Counted from the stretch's first letter, positions 19,931-27,979 are shown. The stretch: DNA of 64,000 bases from Meiothermus sp. (GCF_026004075.1 NZ_BPIK01000001.1:908041-972040), one strand, 5' to 3'. A program made the numbers and translations. Notes: generated from the letters alone by a model not told the origin.

Positions 19931-20371
19931 CTACTGGCATCCAGGACAAACGCCCCGTAGCTCTAGGCGGGCTTCTTCTATAAACCAACCATTTTTGGTT
20001 TCTACAGCTTTTTTGATGGGCTCAGGATTGAATTCAGGTAGATCTTTTGCCAAAACATCCTCTACGCTTCCGCACTGCAGGCAAAAAAGATGGTGGTGGC
20101 GTTCATTGAAGCCATCGTAGCGAGTATTACCTTTTTGGTCTTTGAATTCCCACAACAGGCTGGCTTCGCGCAACACCTGGAGATTAAGATAGACGGTCGA
20201 AAGCCCAATATCGTACCCCCTTTTTTTGAGACCCTGATACAGCTCCTCGGGTGTCGGATGAGTGTTTTTGTGATCAAGGTAAGCCAGTATGCGTTCTCTG
20301 GGTAGAGTATGGCGAAGCCCCAATGCTTTTAGGCGCGCTCGGTAGCTTTCCCGCTCTTTGGTCTTGGCCAT
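19931..20371 (-). CDS. Fur family transcriptional regulator (Fur/PerR/Zur type)
   Basis: 146 residues. N-terminal winged helix (ALGLRHTLPRERILAYL, IGLSTVYLNLQVL) and C-terminal dimer/metal domain with HHHLFCLQCG and a second CxxC (CPGC), the structural zinc site. Which metal or peroxide it senses cannot be decided by eye. SD GGAGG precedes the ATG. An imperfect palindrome resembling Fur/PerR boxes overlaps the -10 region, suggesting autoregulation. Confidence 0.85.
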   Translation of the reverse strand: MAKTKERESYRARLKALGLRHTLPRERILAYLDHKNTHPTPEELYQGLKKRGYDIGLSTVYLNLQVLREASLLWEFKDQKGNTRYDGFNERHHHLFCLQCGSVEDVLAKDLPEFNPEPIKKAVETKNGWFIEEARLELRGVCPGCQ

Positions 20372-20390
20372 TTTTGCCTCCGTGTGTAAG

Positions 20391-20404
20391 TTATCAAATT
20401 ATAA
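20391..20404 (-). promoter_or_regulatory. Possible Fur/PerR-type box over the promoter of the fur-like gene
   Basis: Minus strand TTATAATTTGATAA includes a TATAAT -10 box and is close to the PerR box pattern TTATAATnATTATAA with one base fewer. It is about 20 nt upstream of the gene start. Confidence 0.4.
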
Positions 20405-20567
20405 AACATTTTCAGAAAGTGAGCACTATTGAGTTTTTGTCCAGCTCTCGATGGCCTGCCTGCTGAGATCCCATCTGTAAACCTGACCAGACATGGCCCG
20501 AACAGCTCCTTTGTTGAGAGTAATACTACCTAGACGCAAGAGATGGAGATGATATACTAATTCCATT

Positions 20568-20858
20568 GTGGAGAAGCCAGTTTATCGTTTTTTGCACCTG
20601 ATATTTGCGCTGGGAACGCTACATGTATTGCTTTTGATTGCCTTGGAGCTTCAACGAAATTTTCAGACACGCAACCAGATTTTGCAGATGCAGACTCGTC
20701 TGGAGCAACTTGAGTTGCGTAACCAAAAGCTAGATATTGAGCTTCAACTTGCCGCCGACCCCCGCTACCGCGAGGGCTTGATTCGCCAAATGGGCTATGT
20801 GCATAAGGACGAACTGCTTTTACCGATCGCGACAACTAACCACTTTCCTTCGAACTAA
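20568..20858 (+). CDS. FtsB/DivIC-like septum protein candidate
   Basis: 96 residues starting at GTG. One TM segment (residues about 7-25, LHLIFALGTLHVLLLIALE) is followed by a coiled coil (NQILQMQTRLEQLELRNQKLDIELQ) and a short tail with RQMGYVHKDEL, the layout of FtsB/DivIC/FtsL bitopic divisome proteins. The match is by architecture and the R-x-x-G-Y/V-x-x-x-E tail, not strong identity. TATACT at 20553-20558 lies 9 nt before the start, suggesting a leaderless mRNA. Confidence 0.65.
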   Translation: MEKPVYRFLHLIFALGTLHVLLLIALELQRNFQTRNQILQMQTRLEQLELRNQKLDIELQLAADPRYREGLIRQMGYVHKDELLLPIATTNHFPSN

Positions 20859-20972
20859 ATCGAATCCTTTACTGAAGCCTATACAGGGTTGATGCAGATA
20901 AAACGGGTTTTGTGTTGGATGATGCCGTGGTGTTCAATTTCATCGCAATACCGCATAGTATAAAGATCGTAT

Positions 20973-21263
20973 ATGCTTGAACAGCTAACGGAACTGCTTC
21001 TCGAGGACGAAGCACTAACCGATGGGCTCTCGGATGAAGAAGCTAGCGAATTACTGGGCTGGCTCATTGGCATTGCGGAGAGCCTCGAGGCGGAGTCTGG
21101 CGAGATGCCGCAAGCATACATAAGCCAGTTGAAGCAGTTTGGGCGCGAAATTGCTCGGATATCTAGTCGCTACAAAGTTCCAGTGCAGGAGCTAATAGAT
21201 CTGGTCGAGCTTGCCTGGGAAGAGCCTAATGAGACATTGTCCCCCAAGCCCATGCGGGCATGA
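20973..21263 (+). CDS. Small acidic protein of unknown function
   Basis: 96 residues, rich in Glu and Leu, predicted mostly helical (MLEQLTELLLEDEALTDGLS at the start, then DEEASELLGWLIGIAE). No motif recognised and no signal peptide. Codon use and compact spacing look normal. It may be a conserved Thermaceae protein, but that cannot be checked here. Confidence 0.55.
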   Translation: MLEQLTELLLEDEALTDGLSDEEASELLGWLIGIAESLEAESGEMPQAYISQLKQFGREIARISSRYKVPVQELIDLVELAWEEPNETLSPKPMRA

Positions 21264-21494
21264 GAATTTGTAAGGCAGTACACCCTTTGCTACGCCGTTG
21301 GTCGGGGATAGCACTAAAGACAAAATACGGTGCAACACGACTATCTTACTAGTTTGTCGGCGTATCCGGTAGTATAGGCGGGATGGTCAAACATTAAGAA
21401 TTCTTAATGTCTTTTGGTGCAAATGTAACGCGCCTATAACGGCTGATGGTTTAACCTACAAGCATGAGTAGGGAGCTTATATTACAGATTGCAT
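21264..21494. other. Gene-free region with a 20-bp palindrome
   Basis: About 230 nt without a convincing ORF. The notable feature is the palindrome at 21391-21410, listed separately. A TATAAC (about 21434) may be a -10 box. Confidence 0.4.
21391..21410. promoter_or_regulatory. Perfect 20-bp palindrome
   Basis: ACATTAAGAATTCTTAATGT is exactly self-complementary and AT-rich against a GC-rich background. The core TTAAGAATTCTTAA resembles MarR-family operators. It stands about 85 bp upstream of a possible RNA transcription unit. Confidence 0.45.
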
Positions 21495-21693
21495 TTGACA
21501 AAACCCGACCCCCTCGGGTTCGGCCTCATCCGATGGGCAGTGGGCGTATCTCGTTGCGCAATTGGCTTTTACCTGCCCCCATTGAGTTTAGCGGTGGTAT
21601 TGCGCCACGTGCCCAGGTGCGCTTTAGACACCTCGCTTAAGTTGTGTCCCCCTGGCAACTGCCACCGCGCCTCCCGGTGGCAGTTGATTTTTT
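21495..21693 (+). ncRNA. Candidate small RNA with its own terminator
   Basis: The stretch has no credible ORF but folds: hairpin AACCCGA/TCGGGTT (21502-21520), a rod with TGGGC/GCCCA (21541-21545, 21611-21615) enclosing GCGCAAT/ATTGCGC (21556-21562, 21599-21605), AGGTG/CACCT, and finally a strong terminator at 21656-21693. A TTGACA at 21495-21500 exists but has no clear -10 partner, so the 5' end is unknown. The family is not recognised. Confidence 0.35.
21656..21693 (+). terminator. Strong Rho-independent terminator with no upstream gene
   Basis: CAACTGCCACC / GGTGGCAGTTG form a perfect 11-bp stem (21656-21666 and 21676-21686) followed by ATTTTTTG. The nearest upstream coding sequence ends almost 400 nt away. 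Confidence 0.85.
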
Positions 21694-21792
21694 GCATATT
21701 TGCCGCTAGAGCTTTGTAGGTACAATGATTAGAAATGCGGGCCAGAATGCTGGTGGAATGGAGTCTTGGGAGCGCTAATAGATATACCTGGA

Positions 21793-21816
21793 GGTCGTGT
21801 CAAGATTTATGTGTAG
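21793..21816. repeat. Left terminal inverted repeat of the IS
   Basis: Begins GGTCGTGT; the transposase stop codon (21800-21802) lies inside it. Matches the right repeat at 21 of 24 positions. Confidence 0.9.
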
Positions 21817-22978
21817 CAGTCTGTGTAGAGGGGAAGTACCGCTCCTTCAGCATCTGTTCTAGCATCTCCTTTGCCTCGGCAAAGCCTCTGAGTGTACGCT
21901 CTGTCCATTTGCCCTCCTGCCTTTCGCTCTCCAGATACAGCACTTTGAACACCGCCTCCGTTGTAGGAAACTTGTGATCCCGTACCTTGGTACTGCGTCT
22001 TATCTCCCGGATAAACCGTTCCATCGGATTGGTGCTCCGAAGGTAGGGCCACAGCACCTTGGGATAGCCATAGAACCGCAGCAGCGCCGCGGAGTCCTCC
22101 CACCAACCGCTCACCAGCCGCGGGTACCTCGACCCCCAGGTTCGCCGCAGCCGCTCCAGGCCTTCCAGGGCTTCCTGTCGGCTTTCCGCCCGGTACACCC
22201 CGCGTAGATGCTCGGCCACCGCCCCCCGATCCCGTGCACGCACCTGTGCCAGGCTGGAGCGCACCATGTGCACCACGCAGCGCTGCCATTCGGCGCCGGG
22301 GTAGACCCTTTGGATGGCCGCCTCCATGCCGGGAAGGCCATCGGTCACGAAGAGCAAGACCCGCCGTAGGCCCCTTTGCCACAAGCCCTTCAACACCTCC
22401 TCCCAGGCCAGAGCGCTCTCTGCGGGCAGGAGCCAGAAGCCCAGCACCTGCCGCTCCCCGCTGGGGGTGATGCCCAGCGCCACATACACCGCCTCTTGCT
22501 GAACCCCCAGGTCGTCCCGCATGACCCTCAGAAACAGACCGTCCAGGTAGACCACGGCCAGTTCCTCCGGCAAAGGCCGCTGGCGGTACTGCTCCGCCGC
22601 CCGCAAGACCTGGTCGGTCAGGCTGCTAAGGGTCTCGTGGGTATAGCGGTGCCCCAGCAACAGGCTCAGCACCTCCGCCGCTTTGCGCTGCGTCACCCCG
22701 GCGGCATACAGGGCCACGGCCACCTCCCCCACGTCCACCAGGCGCCGGGCATAAGGTTCCAGGAAGCTGGGATAGTAGCACCCCTCGCGATCCCTGGGCA
22801 TCTGGAGGTTCACTGAACCAAAGCGGGTCGAAAGCCGCCTGGGGTAGTAGCCGTTTTTGCGTCCTCCGTGTTCCCGCAAGAAGGCCTCCCGGTCGGCGTC
22901 CAGCAGAATCTGCAAGACCTCGGTGGCTGTTTCCCTTACCGCTTCGCGCAAAATCATCTGTAGGGTATCCTGATCCAT
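21800..22978 (-). CDS. IS256-family transposase
   Basis: 392 residues, full length. The DDE residues are Asp146 (VVYLDGLF), Asp213 (FVTDGLPG) and Glu320 (STNPMERF), with WQRCVVHMVR between as in all IS256 (mutator-type) transposases. The gene has its own AGGAGG Shine-Dalgarno sequence just inside the right repeat. No frameshift or internal stop is seen, so it is probably active. Confidence 0.96.
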   Translation of the reverse strand: MDQDTLQMILREAVRETATEVLQILLDADREAFLREHGGRKNGYYPRRLSTRFGSVNLQMPRDREGCYYPSFLEPYARRLVDVGEVAVALYAAGVTQRKAAEVLSLLLGHRYTHETLSSLTDQVLRAAEQYRQRPLPEELAVVYLDGLFLRVMRDDLGVQQEAVYVALGITPSGERQVLGFWLLPAESALAWEEVLKGLWQRGLRRVLLFVTDGLPGMEAAIQRVYPGAEWQRCVVHMVRSSLAQVRARDRGAVAEHLRGVYRAESRQEALEGLERLRRTWGSRYPRLVSGWWEDSAALLRFYGYPKVLWPYLRSTNPMERFIREIRRSTKVRDHKFPTTEAVFKVLYLESERQEGKWTERTLRGFAEAKEMLEQMLKERYFPSTQTATHKS

Positions 22979-23026
22979 GGGGTACCTCCTTGTTGATTGC
23001 GGTACCCCCTCTTTTTACACAAACCC

Positions 23027-23050
23027 CTACACATAATTCCTTACACGACC
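23027..23050. repeat. Right terminal inverted repeat of the IS
   Basis: Ends ACACGACC at 23050, followed directly by the target duplication TACCTGGA. Confidence 0.9.
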
Positions 23051-23402
23051 TACCTGGAACGGGCAATGCCTTGTGCCCAGGGAACCCCCTTGGCAGGCTG
23101 AATGGGGCTTACCACCGGTTAACTACGGCCTAATTCCGGATTGCTATAACCCAGCTGACCAAGGCGCCCTCGATGCAATTTGGGCTAATAGAGAGCCGAT
23201 ACCGGTTGGAACCTGGCTCGAGGGTCAGGTATTGGGTATGGTCTGGCTATGCGATGGGGATCACAAAATAATCCTGGGCGAACCTCAGAATCTCCCAAGC
23301 CTCGATCTCGATGCGCTCTGGCGTTGGTTTCGTGGTCGTCAACCCCGTTTGACGAATGCAGATGAAGCTGAGGCCTTTATTCATTCCTTAGAACTTTCTT
23401 AA

Positions 23403-23597
23403 AACAAAAACTTACCAAAGTTGCGTGGGTGCTTCCTGTTGACTCGAAACTGAGAGCGATTCACGGAGGGAGCCCGGCAATCCTCAAAAGCCAAAAAGCT
23501 GCACGTTGGGCCGGCTTGGAATGGGGTAGATTCTGCGACCAGAGAAGAGATAACACAAATCCGGAGCCTAAGCGACCCCGGTTTTTGTGTCCTGGAG
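23403..23597. other. Intergenic stretch before the tRNA cluster
   Basis: About 195 nt. CACAAATCCGG (about 23550-23563) and CCGGTTTTTGTG (about 23578-23589) form an imperfect stem and could terminate the minus-strand tRNA transcript. No ORF is supported. Confidence 0.35.
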
Positions 23598-23673
23598 TGG
23601 CGCGCCCGGGAGGACTCGAACCCCCGACCTACCGCTTAGAAGGCGGCTGCTCTATCCACTGAGCTACGGGCGC
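23598..23673 (-). tRNA. tRNA-Arg(TCT)
   Basis: Acceptor GCGCCCG/CGGGCGC, anticodon loop CTTCTAA (TCT), GGTTCGAGTCC T arm, encoded CCA. Confidence 0.95.
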
Positions 23674-23740
23674 AAGAAAGCCCAAACTGGGCCAGCGATA
23701 GTTTAGCAGACTTATTGAAATCGCAAAATTGCCTTCCTGA

Positions 23741-23769
23741 AAAAAGAGCCGCCCAGAAGGCGGCTTTTT
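23741..23769 (-). terminator. Terminator between tRNA-Gly and tRNA-Arg
   Basis: Minus strand stem AGCCGCC/GGCGGCT (23747-23765) followed by CTTTTTTC. It directly abuts the CCA end of tRNA-Gly(TCC), so tRNA-Arg probably has its own promoter. Confidence 0.75.
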
Positions 23770-23844
23770 GGAGCGGGAGACGGGATTCGAACCCGCGACA
23801 TTCAGCTTGGAAGGCTGACGCTCTACCAACTGAGCTACTCCCGC
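23769..23844 (-). tRNA. tRNA-Gly(TCC)
   Basis: Acceptor GCGGGAG/CTCCCGC, anticodon loop CTTCCAA (TCC), GGTTCGAATCC T arm, encoded CCA. Confidence 0.95.
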
Positions 23845-23870
23845 GTGTCGCTCTAGCTGCTTGGAGCGCT

Positions 23871-23947
23871 TGGTCGGGGAGACTGGATTCGAACCAGCGA
23901 CCCTCTGCTCCCAAAGCAGATGCGCTACCAGACTGCGCTACTCCCCG
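23871..23947 (-). tRNA. tRNA-Pro(TGG)
   Basis: 77 nt, acceptor CGGGGAG/CTCCCCG, anticodon loop TTTGGGA (TGG), GGTTCGAATCC T arm, encoded CCA. Confidence 0.93.
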
Positions 23948-24037
23948 ATTGTACGCCTGGCACGTGCTGCCACAGCGTAGCACCAAAGATAACATGCCTG
24001 AGTAAAAATGGTCAAAGGGTTATCCGGGGCTTTAATG

Positions 24038-24067
24038 TTGTCTCTATTTTCCATAAGAGATTACACT
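24038..24067 (+). promoter_or_regulatory. Putative promoter of potABCD
   Basis: TTGTCT (24038-24043), 18-nt spacer, TACACT (24062-24067), 7 nt before the potA GTG. Confidence 0.45.
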
Positions 24068-24074
24068 TTGCCCT

Positions 24075-25217
24075 GTGGAACCTACGCTTTTTCGTAGCCG
24101 ACGCGAGCGCAAGCTTGGCGAGCATATTGCGGTGCGCCTCGAGGGGGTCACCAAGCGCTTTGGCGACCAGGTGGTAGTGGACAATGTCAACCTCGAGATT
24201 CGCGATGGTGAGTTTTTTAGCCTGCTAGGGCCCTCGGGCTGTGGGAAAACCACCCTGCTGCGCATGATTGCGGGTTTCGACACCCCCGATGCGGGCCGAA
24301 TCATTATTGGTGGAAAGGATATGACCCAAGTGCCGCCCTATCTGCGCCCGGTCAATACTGTTTTCCAAAACTACGCGCTTTTCCCACACATGACTGTGGA
24401 GCAGAACATTGCCTTTGGCTTGCGCATGAAAAAAATGCCCCGCGACCAGATTGCCCAGCGGGTGCAGTGGGCGTTGGAGCTCATCAACCTGCCGGGCTAC
24501 GAGAAACGCCGCACCGACCAGATGTCGGGGGGGCAGCGTCAGCGGATTGCTCTGGCCCGGGCCCTGGTCAACGAACCCGAGGTGCTGCTGCTTGACGAGC
24601 CGCTCTCGGCACTTGACCTGAAGTTGCGCCAGGAATTGCGAATAGACCTGATGAACCTGCAAGAGCGGTTGGGGATCACCTTCATTTTTGTGACCCACGA
24701 TCAGGAAGAAGCCCTGGTGATGTCAGATCGCATCGCTGTTATGAACAAGGGCCGCATCGAGCAATTGGGCCCCACAGAGGAGATCTACGAACTTCCCAAA
24801 ACCGCTTTTGTGGCCAAATTTATCGGTGATTCCAACCTGATTCCGGCTCAGGCCATTGAGCCGCGAAAGGTCAGAACGGCACTGGGTGAGTTTGTACTTG
24901 ATGACGAGGATGCCTTAGTTCCCGGTCAGGAGGTGCTGCTCTCGATTCGCCCCGAGAAAATACGCCTCTTTCGAGAGAAGCCCAATCTCCCCAACCTTTT
25001 TCGGGCCAAAGTGGACGACATCATTTACACCGGCTCCGAAAACCAGTACGTGCTGGTGGCGGGAGGCCAGCGATTGATGTGCGAGACCCTCAATCAGGAC
25101 ATCCAGGAGCCGGGTCACGAAGAATTCACCTACGACGAGGAGGTCTGGGTGGCCTTTACCCCAGAAAAGCTAGTGGTTATTCAGGACACTGCCAGCGGGA
25201 GTAACCCCTATGCGTGA
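24075..25217 (+). CDS. potA: Spermidine/putrescine ABC transporter ATP-binding protein PotA
   Basis: 380 residues from a GTG. ABC ATPase with Walker A GPSGCGKTT, signature MSGGQRQRIALARAL, Walker B VLLLDEPLSALD and switch His in VTHDQEEA, then a C-terminal TOBE-like domain (LLSIRPEKIRLF). It energises import of polyamines by PotBC at the inner membrane. It overlaps potB by 8 nt; the four genes form one operon. Confidence 0.92.
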   Translation: MEPTLFRSRRERKLGEHIAVRLEGVTKRFGDQVVVDNVNLEIRDGEFFSLLGPSGCGKTTLLRMIAGFDTPDAGRIIIGGKDMTQVPPYLRPVNTVFQNYALFPHMTVEQNIAFGLRMKKMPRDQIAQRVQWALELINLPGYEKRRTDQMSGGQRQRIALARALVNEPEVLLLDEPLSALDLKLRQELRIDLMNLQERLGITFIFVTHDQEEALVMSDRIAVMNKGRIEQLGPTEEIYELPKTAFVAKFIGDSNLIPAQAIEPRKVRTALGEFVLDDEDALVPGQEVLLSIRPEKIRLFREKPNLPNLFRAKVDDIIYTGSENQYVLVAGGQRLMCETLNQDIQEPGHEEFTYDEEVWVAFTPEKLVVIQDTASGSNPYA

Positions 25218-26073
25218 AGCTACAACGCCCTGGGAGCGCCTACGTCGGGTGCTATTTACTGTAGGGCCCGGCGCGCTGTGGCTGGTGCTGTTTATTCTGA
25301 TTCCGACCCTCATCATGTTTGTAGCCTCGCTGATGAGCCGGGGTAGTCTGGGCCAGCTTGTACCGCCCTTTGGCCTGCATAACTACCTACGTTTCTTCTC
25401 CGACCCGCTTTTTATCGAAATCATTGGGCGTAGCCTGTGGATTGGTTTCTGGTCAACGGTATTTATTATGTTGCTGGGCTACCCGCTGGCCTTTTACATC
25501 GCCCAGAGCCGCTACAAGGAAGCTTTGCTGCTGCTGGTGGTCATCCCGTTTTTCACCAACTTTCTGATCCGGGTCTATGCCTGGATTGTGGTCTTCCAGA
25601 AAGAGGGCCTGCTAAACGGCCTCATTACGGCTTTTGGCCTTCCGCCTGCCGAACTGCTGCCCTCTACCTTTGCGGTGTATGTGGCTACGGTGTACACCTA
25701 CCTGCCTTTTTTCGTGTTGCCGCTCTATGCCGCCGTCGAGCGCATTGACTGGAGCCAGCTCGAGGCCGCCTACGACCTGGGGGCCAGGCCCATCCGGGCT
25801 TTTTGGGAGGCCATCTTTCCCCAGACGGTGCCGGGCTTGTTTGCCGGTTTCTTGCTGGTGTTTATTCCGGCGGTGGGCACCTTCGTCATTGCCGATCTGC
25901 TGGGTGGGGGCAAGGTGACGTTGGTGGGCAACCTGATTCAGCTCCAGTTTGGTTCCGCCCAGAACTGGGCTTTTGGCAGCGCGGTCAGCATGGTGCTGAT
26001 GGCTATGGTGCTGCTGGGCCTGTGGCTTTACGCGCGAACCCAGGGTGAGAAAGGACTGGACAAACTGGTATGA
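25210..26073 (+). CDS. potB: Spermidine/putrescine ABC transporter permease PotB
   Basis: 287 residues, six predicted TM segments, and the EAA loop AAYDLGARPIRAFWEAIFPQ that contacts PotA. The first TM region (GALWLVLFILIPTLIMFVAS) and the order potA-potB-potC-potD identify it. It overlaps potC by 4 nt (ATGA). Confidence 0.92.
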   Translation: MREATTPWERLRRVLFTVGPGALWLVLFILIPTLIMFVASLMSRGSLGQLVPPFGLHNYLRFFSDPLFIEIIGRSLWIGFWSTVFIMLLGYPLAFYIAQSRYKEALLLLVVIPFFTNFLIRVYAWIVVFQKEGLLNGLITAFGLPPAELLPSTFAVYVATVYTYLPFFVLPLYAAVERIDWSQLEAAYDLGARPIRAFWEAIFPQTVPGLFAGFLLVFIPAVGTFVIADLLGGGKVTLVGNLIQLQFGSAQNWAFGSAVSMVLMAMVLLGLWLYARTQGEKGLDKLV

Positions 26074-26849
26074 GGCGCTGGCTCTCCCTGCATGCCTGGC
26101 TGGTATTTGCTTTTTTGTACCTGCCCATACTGGTCATTGTGGCGCTTTCGTTCAACCAGAGCCGCTTTGGGGTGCGCTTTACCGGCTTTACCTTCGACTG
26201 GTATATCCGCCTGTTCAACAACGAAAGAATCCTCGAGTACCTGACCAACACCCTGATTGTGGCGGTGGTGTCCACGCTGGTCTCGACCGTTCTGGGCACC
26301 CTTTTGGCGCTGGGGCTGGTGCGCTATCGGTTCCGCTGGCAAAATGCCCTGCGCTACTTGCTGTATGTGCCGGTGGTGGTGCCGGATGTGGTGATGGGTA
26401 TCTCGCTGCTGCTGCTGTTTGATGTGGTGCGCGATGCCATTGGCTGGCCCCGCCTGTCGCTGTTTACCATCATCCTGGCCCATATCAGCTTTCAGATTGC
26501 CTACGTGACCCTGGTGGTGCGGGCGCGGTTGATGCTGCTCGACCCAACCCTGGAGGAAGCAGCCAAAGACCTGGGTGCGACCCCCTGGCTCACCTTCCGC
26601 GAGGTCACCCTACCCCTGATCATGCCAGGGGTGGTTTCGGGGGCCTTGCTGGCGTTTAGCCTTTCGCTCGACGACTTTGTGGTGACCTTTTTTACCGCTG
26701 GCCCTGGCTCCACTACCCTGCCCCTTTACATCTACTCCTCGGTTAAGCTGGGGGTAAGCCCCGAGATTCACGCCCTCTCCACTCTGATGGTGGGGATTAC
26801 AATTTTGGTACTGTTGTTGGGGACACTGTTCTGGAGGAAGCGCTCGTAA
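26070..26849 (+). CDS. potC: Spermidine/putrescine ABC transporter permease PotC
   Basis: 259 residues, six TM segments, EAA loop EEAAKDLGATPWLTFREVTL, and the family segment FSLSLDDFVVTFFTAGPGSTT characteristic of PotC-type permeases. Second permease subunit of the polyamine importer. Confidence 0.92.
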   Translation: MRRWLSLHAWLVFAFLYLPILVIVALSFNQSRFGVRFTGFTFDWYIRLFNNERILEYLTNTLIVAVVSTLVSTVLGTLLALGLVRYRFRWQNALRYLLYVPVVVPDVVMGISLLLLFDVVRDAIGWPRLSLFTIILAHISFQIAYVTLVVRARLMLLDPTLEEAAKDLGATPWLTFREVTLPLIMPGVVSGALLAFSLSLDDFVVTFFTAGPGSTTLPLYIYSSVKLGVSPEIHALSTLMVGITILVLLLGTLFWRKRS

Positions 26850-26873
26850 GTGCTCGAACGGAGGAAGGTGCGA

Positions 26874-27899
26874 ATGAACAGAGTTTGGTTGGTTGTTTTG
26901 TTGGGTCTTTTGGTAGCCGGTTGTGGGCAGCAGAAAAAAGAGCTGCGCCTTTTGAACTGGTCGGACTACATGCCCAAAGAGGTGCTTGAGGAATTCGAAA
27001 AGCGCGAGGGCATCAAAGTGGTGGAGGATACCTACGACTCCCCCGAGGCCATGCTCTCCAAGCTGCAAGCCGGGGGCGACGCCGAGTACGACGTGCTGAT
27101 TACCCCCGACTACACGGTGGGGTCGCTGGCCCGGGCCGGCAGCCTGCAGGAACTCGATAAGGCCAAAATTCCCAACCTGAAGAACCTCGACCCCCAGTTC
27201 ACCGACCCCGCTTTCGATCCGGGGGGCAGGTATAGCGTGGTGTACCAGTGGGGAACCACCGGGCTGGCCTACCGGGAAGACCTGGCGCAGGGGCCGGTGG
27301 AGAGCTGGGCGGTGCTGTTTGATCCGGCCAAGCAGGTGGGGCGCTTCTTGTTGCTCGACGAGATGCGCGAGATGGTGGGAGCGGCCCTTAAATACATAGG
27401 CGAGTCGGTCAACACCACCGATCCCGATAAACTCGCCCAGGCCCAGAGACTTTTGCTCGAAGCCAAGCGCCGCTCGCAGGGCTTTGCCGGCGGAACCAGC
27501 ATCCGCGACCGCCTGATTGCGGGTGATATTGCTGTGGGGCCAGCTTACTCGGGGGATATTCTGGCGGCCCAGGCCGAGAACCCCCAGCTCAAATATGTGA
27601 TTCCTGTCGAAGGGGCTACCCTCTGGACCGACAACCTGGTGGTGCTGAAGAAAAGCCCCAACCACGAGCTGGCCTACAAGTTTATCAACTTCTTGCTCGA
27701 GCCCGAGATAGCCGCGCAAATCTCAAATTCAATTGGCTATGCCACGCCGGTGGTGGCGGCCATGGATCAGATTGAAGAAAAGGACAACCCCATCATTTAC
27801 CCCAGCCCGGAGATACGGGCCCGCCTCGAGCTGCTCGCCGACTTAGGCGATCAGGCCGATGCTTTCAATAAGGTCTGGTCGGAGGTGAAGTCGCGTTAG
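26874..27899 (+). CDS. potD: Spermidine/putrescine-binding lipoprotein PotD
   Basis: 341 residues. Lipoprotein signal (VVLLGLLVAGCG), then the type II binding-protein fold with LNWSDYMPKEVLEEFEKREG, VVEDTYDSPEAMLSKL and YDVLITPDYTV. Polyamine-binding acidic and aromatic residues are as in PotD/PotF. The ATG at 26874 is preferred over an upstream GTG because GAGGAAGG precedes it. The lipid anchor suits substrate delivery to PotBC. Confidence 0.9.
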   Translation: MNRVWLVVLLGLLVAGCGQQKKELRLLNWSDYMPKEVLEEFEKREGIKVVEDTYDSPEAMLSKLQAGGDAEYDVLITPDYTVGSLARAGSLQELDKAKIPNLKNLDPQFTDPAFDPGGRYSVVYQWGTTGLAYREDLAQGPVESWAVLFDPAKQVGRFLLLDEMREMVGAALKYIGESVNTTDPDKLAQAQRLLLEAKRRSQGFAGGTSIRDRLIAGDIAVGPAYSGDILAAQAENPQLKYVIPVEGATLWTDNLVVLKKSPNHELAYKFINFLLEPEIAAQISNSIGYATPVVAAMDQIEEKDNPIIYPSPEIRARLELLADLGDQADAFNKVWSEVKSR

Positions 27900-27962
27900 G
27901 GACAGCTTAATTTCTGCTGGGTGGCGCGTGCGGCGGAACGGGCAGGCCGGGCGTGTTTAGGA

Positions 27963-27979
27963 AGGGTTAACCTAACCCT
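27963..27979. promoter_or_regulatory. Dyad upstream of the first cytochrome gene
   Basis: AGGGTTA-ACC-TAACCCT, perfect 7-bp arms, about 40 bp upstream of the -10 box TATACT (28021-28026). Possible activator site. Confidence 0.4.

Larger units (their letters stand above)
21793..23050 (-). mobile_element. IS256-family insertion sequence, intact
   Basis: 1,258 bp with 24-bp terminal inverted repeats matching at 21 positions (left GGTCGTGTCAAGATTTATGT..., right end its complement) and a perfect 8-bp target duplication TACCTGGA at 21785-21792 and 23051-23058. One full-length transposase gene is inside. Perfect duplication and an intact gene suggest recent insertion. Confidence 0.95.
21735..23402 (+). 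pseudogene. Inorganic pyrophosphatase-like gene split by an IS256-family element
   Basis: Removing 21793-23050 and one 8-bp repeat rejoins the reading frame (21735-21792 with 23059-23402) into a 133-residue protein. Its start, MLVEWSLGSANRYTW, matches the family-I pyrophosphatase VEIPxGSxNKYE region, and NYGLIPDCYNP matches NYGFIP. The Asp cluster DxDPxD is DQGALD here, so one metal-binding Asp is Gly and the ancestral protein may not have been a normal pyrophosphatase. TACAAT (21721-21726) 8 nt before the ATG is the likely -10 box. The intact 3' part could be re-expressed from GTG 23073 but lacks strand 1. Confidence 0.8.

Noticed and set aside
21489-21719. 76-codon open frame on the plus strand
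   Set aside because: It spans the terminator hairpin at 21656-21693 and has no protein-like composition.
23429-23995. Open frames across the tRNA-Arg/Gly/Pro cluster
   Set aside because: They consist of translated tRNA sequence.
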